Source: Bdellovibrio sp. (lineage in GTDB: Bacteria; Bdellovibrionota; UBA1018). From it: a stretch of 9,694 nt of DNA. The position numbers and the translations under genes are program-made. Positions 6,287 to 9,694 of the stretch are shown one piece after another. The stretch spans positions 1 through 9,694 of the forward strand of contig JACRAO010000018.1 in assembly GCA_016213345.1 (NCBI GenBank), written 5' to 3'. The first letter of the stretch is position 1; every line of letters starts with the position of its first letter. The notes under the pieces are model-generated. The model was not told where the DNA came from. It made no database searches and was given only the letters and a program-made list of their open reading frames with translations.

Positions 6287-7711
6287 ATGGAAAAACATAA
6301 ACCTCTATGGACTTCTTATTTTATAGCAAAAAGCTTAAACTTAGAACTAAAATTTTCTAAAAATAATACTTTTTCTTCTCTAAATACAAACTCTAGATTA
6401 ACAAAACCAAATTCACTTTTTATTGCTATAAAGGGTGAAAAATTTGATGGTCATGACTTTATTACACAAGCAATTGCAAACGGTGCAAGTGGGATTCTAT
6501 GTTCACAAGATTATATGAACATTCACCAAACATCAATACAAGCTCAACTATTTCCAGTGCAAAATACACTAATGGCCTTCCGTCTTTTAGCTAAAACATG
6601 GAGAAAACAGTTTTCTATCCCAATCATTGCAATAGGCGGTAGTGTGGGCAAAACAACCACAAAAGAACTTGTTGCCTCTATGTTACATGGAAAATACAAA
6701 AATATCTTAAAAACCCAAGGCAGTCAAAATGGTTTCATAGGGATTCCTATGACATTAGTCGAACTCAACAGTTCACATGAGATAGCTATAATAGAAATTG
6801 GGATTGACGAAATAGGAGCAATGAAAAATCATCTCGAAACTGTAGCCCCAACCCATGGCCTCATTACTACTATTGGCCCAGAGCACATAGAAAGATTACT
6901 GAACATAAAAACCGTAGCTCAAGAAGAATGCCTATTGTTAAAAGAAATTTTCAATCGTGGTGGCCAGATTGCAGTTAATCAAGACGATCAATGGATTTTG
7001 AAAACATTAAAACCTGTTTTTAAAAAAAACATATCTTCTAAAAATATTATCTATTTTTCTTTTAATAAGAAAAATCACAGCACACTAACTGGAAAATATT
7101 TTTTTAACAAAAATAAAATAAAAATATCTGCACCAAATAAAAAACAATTTACTTTTAACCTACCGCTAATGGGCACCCATAATGCACATAACTTCTTAGG
7201 AGCGTTTGCTCTTTTGCGATTTTTTGATCTCTCACAAAAACAAATTAAACTAGGTCTAAAAACCTTTTTGCCACCAGAAGGAAGATCTCAAATAACCAAA
7301 CTCAATAGAAACATTGTTATTTTAGATTATTACAACGCAAACCCTGATTCGATGAAAGCGGCTTTAGAGCTCTTAAGTAATACAACTAAAAAAGAAAGTT
7401 TTGCTTGCCTGGGAGACATGCTAGAACTCGGAAGTAAAGAGCTCATTTATCATCAAAATTTGTCTACTTGGATTAAAAAATTTAAAATAAATAATATTTT
7501 TCTATATGGCAAACTAATGAAAGCATTACTGCAAAAATTAAAACAAATAAAATACAAAGGCATGTATGAGCATTTTTCAAGTCAAGAAGCATTAACTAAT
7601 AAACTTTTGTCTACGATCAGGGCTGATTCGATAATTTTGATTAAAGGCTCGCATGGCATGAAAATGGAAAATATTTGGTATGAGATCAAAAGACGTCTTA
7701 AAAATAAATGA
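6287..7711 (+). CDS. murF: UDP-MurNAc-tripeptide:D-alanyl-D-alanine ligase
   Basis: MurF adds D-Ala-D-Ala to the UDP-MurNAc tripeptide, the last cytoplasmic step of peptidoglycan precursor assembly. From ATG 6287 the protein is 474 residues, near the family norm. Visible motifs are the P-loop GGSVGKTTTKE (117-127), GTHNAHN (296-302), the MurF signature YNANPDSM (349-356), GDMLELG (376-382) and KGSHGMKME (453-461). Some normally strict positions differ: the P-loop has SVGKT where SNGKT is usual, EIGIDEIGAM replaces the common EMG...GEI, and TTIGPEHIE replaces TNIG.AHL. The fold and key lysine remain, so activity is likely. ATG 6269 is an alternative start. The gene stands outside a dcw cluster, divergent from purK, and overlaps sua5 by ATGA. 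It is strongly A-rich, like its neighbour. Confidence 0.93.
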   Translation: MEKHKPLWTSYFIAKSLNLELKFSKNNTFSSLNTNSRLTKPNSLFIAIKGEKFDGHDFITQAIANGASGILCSQDYMNIHQTSIQAQLFPVQNTLMAFRLLAKTWRKQFSIPIIAIGGSVGKTTTKELVASMLHGKYKNILKTQGSQNGFIGIPMTLVELNSSHEIAIIEIGIDEIGAMKNHLETVAPTHGLITTIGPEHIERLLNIKTVAQEECLLLKEIFNRGGQIAVNQDDQWILKTLKPVFKKNISSKNIIYFSFNKKNHSTLTGKYFFNKNKIKISAPNKKQFTFNLPLMGTHNAHNFLGAFALLRFFDLSQKQIKLGLKTFLPPEGRSQITKLNRNIVILDYYNANPDSMKAALELLSNTTKKESFACLGDMLELGSKELIYHQNLSTWIKKFKINNIFLYGKLMKALLQKLKQIKYKGMYEHFSSQEALTNKLLSTIRADSIILIKGSHGMKMENIWYEIKRRLKNK

Positions 7712-8880
7712 CCATGAAAATAGTAAAACCCACCTTAAAAAACATTAAAAGAGCTGCACACTACCTTAATATAGGAGAACTTGTAGGAATTCCGACTGAA
7801 ACAGTGTACGGTCTTGCGGCCAATACTTTTAATACCGAAGCCGTTTTAAAAATTTTTAAGACTAAAAACAGACCTACTTTTGACCCCCTCATTGTTCATA
7901 TAAGCGCAAAAATTTTGAAATGCAAAAATATACTACTGGAGTTAGAAAATAATAATCTTATTTGTTTAGATACATTTACGCAGAAAGCAAAGACAAGGGC
8001 AAAAAAACTGATGTTAAAGTTCTGGCCAGGACCTTTGACTTTAGTATTACCAAAACATAATGCAGTTCCAGATATGGTTACAAGTGGATTACCTACAATA
8101 GCCATCCGCATGCCAAACCATAAAGTCACACAACAACTATTATCACTGATTAAATTTCCGCTAGCAGCACCAAGTGCAAATTTATTCGGAAAAATAAGTC
8201 CTACAACTGCTTTGCATGTATTGAGTGAACTAGGAAATAATGTAGCAATGATTTTAGATGGAGGAGCATGTCCCATTGGGATCGAATCCACTGTGATTTT
8301 CGTTCATCCTGGGGGGCAACTTACTTTATTAAGACCTGGTGGGCTTAAGCTTAGCCAAATAGAAAAAATCGCCAACACAAGAGTGCACCAAAAACAACGT
8401 AGCTTGGAACATAAAAACCACCCGTCATCTCCGGGAATGCTCGAATCACATTATGCACCTAAAAAACCACTTTATATGCTTACGAAATCTATTTTACATT
8501 TAAATAAAAAAGACTTTAAAAAACTAAAGATATTAATAAAAGACTCTCTGAAAAAAACATTATCTACTAATACCAATAAAAAAAACAACTTACCTCAAAT
8601 AGGTCTTTTAGTAATGAGAGGTGATGCCAAACAAAAAGCTAGAAAATTTGCAATCCAGCTTGGTTTTCCGGTTCAAGTAAAACTTTTGAGTTCAAGTGGC
8701 AGTGATCAAGAATCAGCAAAAAAAATTTTTTCTAGCCTAAGAAGACTAGATGTGAGTCATACTTTTATTTTATTTTCCGAACCCTGTTCAAATACAAAAG
8801 GATTATTTCATGCCATTGCAGATAGACTAAAAAAAGCGGCTACTAAGGTCCTGTCCATGAATAAACTAGACACCAATTGA
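7708..8880 (+). CDS. sua5: Sua5-type L-threonylcarbamoyladenylate synthase
   Basis: The enzyme makes threonylcarbamoyl-AMP from threonine, bicarbonate and ATP, for the t6A37 modification of ANN-reading tRNAs. The 390-residue protein has the two-domain Sua5 form rather than the short TsaC form. The YrdC-like domain (about 1-225) carries GIPTETVYGLA (27-37), KTKNRPTFDPLIVH (51-64), FWPGPLTLVL (105-114) and AAPSANLFGKISPT (153-166). The linker has SPGMLESHYAP (241-251). The Sua5 C-terminal domain (about 255-385) ends in FHAIADRLKKAATKVLS. It is somewhat longer than usual, partly through extra residues before FWPGP and a lysine-rich stretch at about 267-293. The ATG at 7708 overlaps the murF stop; a second ATG at 7714 is possible. 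It is the last gene of the murF unit. Confidence 0.93.
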   Translation: MTMKIVKPTLKNIKRAAHYLNIGELVGIPTETVYGLAANTFNTEAVLKIFKTKNRPTFDPLIVHISAKILKCKNILLELENNNLICLDTFTQKAKTRAKKLMLKFWPGPLTLVLPKHNAVPDMVTSGLPTIAIRMPNHKVTQQLLSLIKFPLAAPSANLFGKISPTTALHVLSELGNNVAMILDGGACPIGIESTVIFVHPGGQLTLLRPGGLKLSQIEKIANTRVHQKQRSLEHKNHPSSPGMLESHYAPKKPLYMLTKSILHLNKKDFKKLKILIKDSLKKTLSTNTNKKNNLPQIGLLVMRGDAKQKARKFAIQLGFPVQVKLLSSSGSDQESAKKIFSSLRRLDVSHTFILFSEPCSNTKGLFHAIADRLKKAATKVLSMNKLDTN

Positions 8881-8952
8881 TGCGTCTCAGCTCCACTCCT
8901 GCATTCTCTGCAATGGGTGCCACGGCCGATAACCTTGTATAACAATAAAGAA

Positions 8953-8981
8953 TTGACACGCCGAATAGCATCAGATATAAG
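8953..8981 (+). promoter_or_regulatory. Sigma70-like promoter
   Basis: TTGACA (8953-8958) is followed after exactly 17 bases by TATAAG (8976-8981), the best promoter match in the window. Transcription would begin near 8988 and run into the small secreted-protein gene at 9151, leaving a leader of about 160 bases. Confidence 0.6.
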
Positions 8982-9005
8982 CAAGCAAGAATAGGGGTTG
9001 CTTAT
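8977..9005. repeat. Inverted repeat over the -10 and start site
   Basis: ATAAGCAA (8977-8984) and TTGCTTAT (8998-9005) are perfect inverted copies separated by 13 bases. The left arm overlaps the -10 and the right arm is just downstream of the predicted start. This is where a dimeric repressor would bind. Because only part of the left arm would be transcribed, a DNA operator is more likely than an RNA hairpin. Confidence 0.45.
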
Positions 9006-9139
9006 CGGAGGCTAGGGGTTATTTAATTAGCTTTTTACGTCTTGACCCTGAGTGTTACATGGACTAGAAAAAGATGTTTTATTCAGTACAGAAACTAGAT
9101 AAAACTCATATTGGTTGTTTAGGGTTGATAACATAAAAG

Positions 9140-9144
9140 AAAGG
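9140..9144 (+). promoter_or_regulatory. Ribosome binding site of the secreted-protein gene
   Basis: AAAGG lies 6 bases before the ATG at 9151, a good position. It supports this ATG, and hence the signal-peptide frame, as the true beginning of the broken gene. Confidence 0.55.
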
Positions 9145-9150
9145 TAAACA

Positions 9151-9551
9151 ATGAGTTCGTTTTTTTTTACTATAACAGTTTTATTTGGTGCTAATTTAAT
9201 CAATCCGTTGGCATCTGCCTCTGAAACATTATTGGATTTTCAGCTATGTAAGACTTCTTATCTTCGGATCATGAGCGACGGAACCATAGCGATGAAGATC
9301 TGAGTCAAGTGAAGGAATGGATCTCTAATACACAAAGCGGGGAAAAGGTGCGTGGGAACGGGCCAGGGTCCAAGGGATGTAAAGGTTATTTGAAGGTTTA
9401 TGAAGGAACAAAAGAGCGTGTTCTACGATTCTTCTATTGTAATAATGCTTACTACAACAACTCACAAGCGGCTTCCAGTATTGTTAGGTTTGTTAACAAT
9501 TACGTAATATACAAGTTTACAGAAGATGGAATCGGCCTCATTGACGATTAG
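9151..9551 (+). pseudogene. Small secreted protein gene split by a frameshift
   Basis: ATG 9151 opens a 50-codon frame whose product begins MSSFFFTITVLFGANL and looks like a Sec signal peptide with a cleavage site near ASA/SE. It ends at TGA 9301-9303. A second frame, open from 9252 to TAG 9549-9551, continues with DEDLSQVKEWISNTQSGEKV and runs to LIDD. The two frames overlap at 9252-9300 and differ as a single lost base (or two gained) would cause, so I read them as one gene of about 133 codons. A GTG at 9309 could start the second part alone but has no ribosome binding site. The mature part has two cysteines and an aromatic-rich patch (RFFYCNNAYYNN). The family is unknown. Base composition is GC-richer than murF and sua5, suggesting a different origin. 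Confidence 0.5.
9160..9168 (+). repeat. Run of nine T inside the signal-peptide codons
   Basis: Nine consecutive T encode FFF at residues 4-6 of the secreted protein. Such tracts slip easily, so expression could vary by length change. It does not explain the observed frameshift, which must lie between 9252 and 9300. Confidence 0.5.
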
Positions 9552-9593
9552 GCATAATATTTTGATATTTAATAAATGCGAGTGACAGGGATT

Positions 9594-9636
9594 GACTACT
9601 ACAGTCGTGCACTTCCAGTGCACTCCTTGCGTAGTC
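9594..9636. repeat. Two-level hairpin in non-coding DNA
   Basis: GACTAC (9594-9599) pairs with GTAGTC (9631-9636), and inside it GTGCAC (9607-9612) pairs with GTGCAC (9618-9623) around the loop TTCCA. A 7x7 internal loop lies between the stems. It begins 42 bp after the secreted-protein stop and lacks a T-run, so it is a structured element of unknown role rather than a classical terminator. Confidence 0.45.
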
Positions 9637-9674
9637 TCACCTCATCAGCCTTTTGTTCGCTTCCAGCTCACAAA

Positions 9675-9690
9675 GGGTGCTGTAGCACCC
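9675..9690. repeat. GC-rich hairpin at the right edge
   Basis: GGGTGC (9675-9680) and GCACCC (9685-9690) are perfect inverted copies with the loop TGTA. Only four bases follow in the window and no T-run is seen, so it cannot be called a terminator. Confidence 0.4.
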
Positions 9691-9694
9691 ACGG

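Larger units (their letters stand above)
8881..9150. other. Intergenic leader region of the right-hand segment
   Basis: The 270 bp after the sua5 stop hold no convincing gene. They contain a GC-richer first 50 bp (including the palindrome CGGCCG), a promoter-like pair, an inverted repeat over it, two copies of TAGGGGTT (8992-8999 and 9013-9020) and a related TAGGGTT (9120-9126). A 20-codon frame (9074-9136, starting MFYSVQKLDK) could be a leader peptide, but its upstream sequence is a weak ribosome site, so it is not called as a gene. No clear rho-independent terminator for sua5 was found. Confidence 0.5.

Noticed and set aside
7896..8291. Minus-strand reading frame of about 130 codons inside sua5
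   Set aside because: It is antisense to the strongly conserved YrdC-domain motifs of sua5 and has no gene-like features.
9160..9168. The T9 tract as the cause of the frameshift in the secreted gene
   Set aside because: The frame needed downstream is closed by TAA at 9249-9251, so a length change at 9160-9168 cannot join the two parts; the shift must lie within 9252-9300.
9309..9551. An independent 80-residue gene starting at GTG 9309
   Set aside because: There is no ribosome site before it, and the same frame is open back to 9252 in line with the signal-peptide frame, so a broken single gene fits better.
9594..9694. tRNA gene or integron attC site in the hairpin-rich right end
   Set aside because: No cloverleaf with a T-arm consensus and no attC core sites could be recognised.

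Overview
The window is about 9.7 kb of AT-rich DNA from a Gram-negative bacterium. The evidence is a lipoprotein-type MltD murein transglycosylase and a MurF ligase, beside a two-step PurK/PurE route and a lysine-branch aspartokinase. The phylum cannot be fixed from the sequence. The gene mix suggests a biosynthetically competent, low-GC proteobacterium-like lineage, possibly one of the Bdellovibrio-like groups, but that is a guess.

Layout. (1) Positions 41-4072, minus strand: a four-gene run read right to left, consisting of a small one-helix membrane protein, the MltD-type lytic transglycosylase with a LysM domain, aspartate kinase lysC, and an unrecognised Rossmann-type protein whose ATG overlaps the lysC stop. 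A promoter-like TTGACA/TAATAT pair sits at 4141-4167. (2) Positions 4073-4600: a divergent intergenic region with tandem TTAGACA/TTGACA motifs, a 34-codon membrane microprotein on the plus strand (4304-4408), and a 177-bp near-palindromic element (4420-4596) with 22-bp terminal inverted repeats and a TTA duplication. This looks like a MITE inserted at the 3' end of purE. (3) Positions 4583-6255, minus strand: purK then purE, overlapping by ATGA, for the carboxylation step of purine synthesis. (4) Positions 6287-8880, plus strand: murF then a Sua5-type tRNA threonylcarbamoyladenosine synthase, again overlapping by ATGA. Only 31 bp separate murF from the divergent purK. (5) Positions 8881-9694: a region of visibly higher GC and different style. 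It holds a good sigma70-like promoter with an inverted repeat over its -10, and a small secreted-protein gene that is interrupted by a frameshift and carries a run of nine T near its start. It ends in hairpin-rich non-coding DNA.

The core genes cover cell-wall synthesis and remodelling (murF, mltD), amino-acid and diaminopimelate supply (lysC), purines (purK, purE) and translation fidelity (sua5). lysC and murF are linked in function, because diaminopimelate made downstream of LysC enters the peptide that MurF completes. The most unusual parts are the purE-overlapping foldback element, the membrane microprotein next to it, and the broken secreted gene in the right-hand accessory segment.
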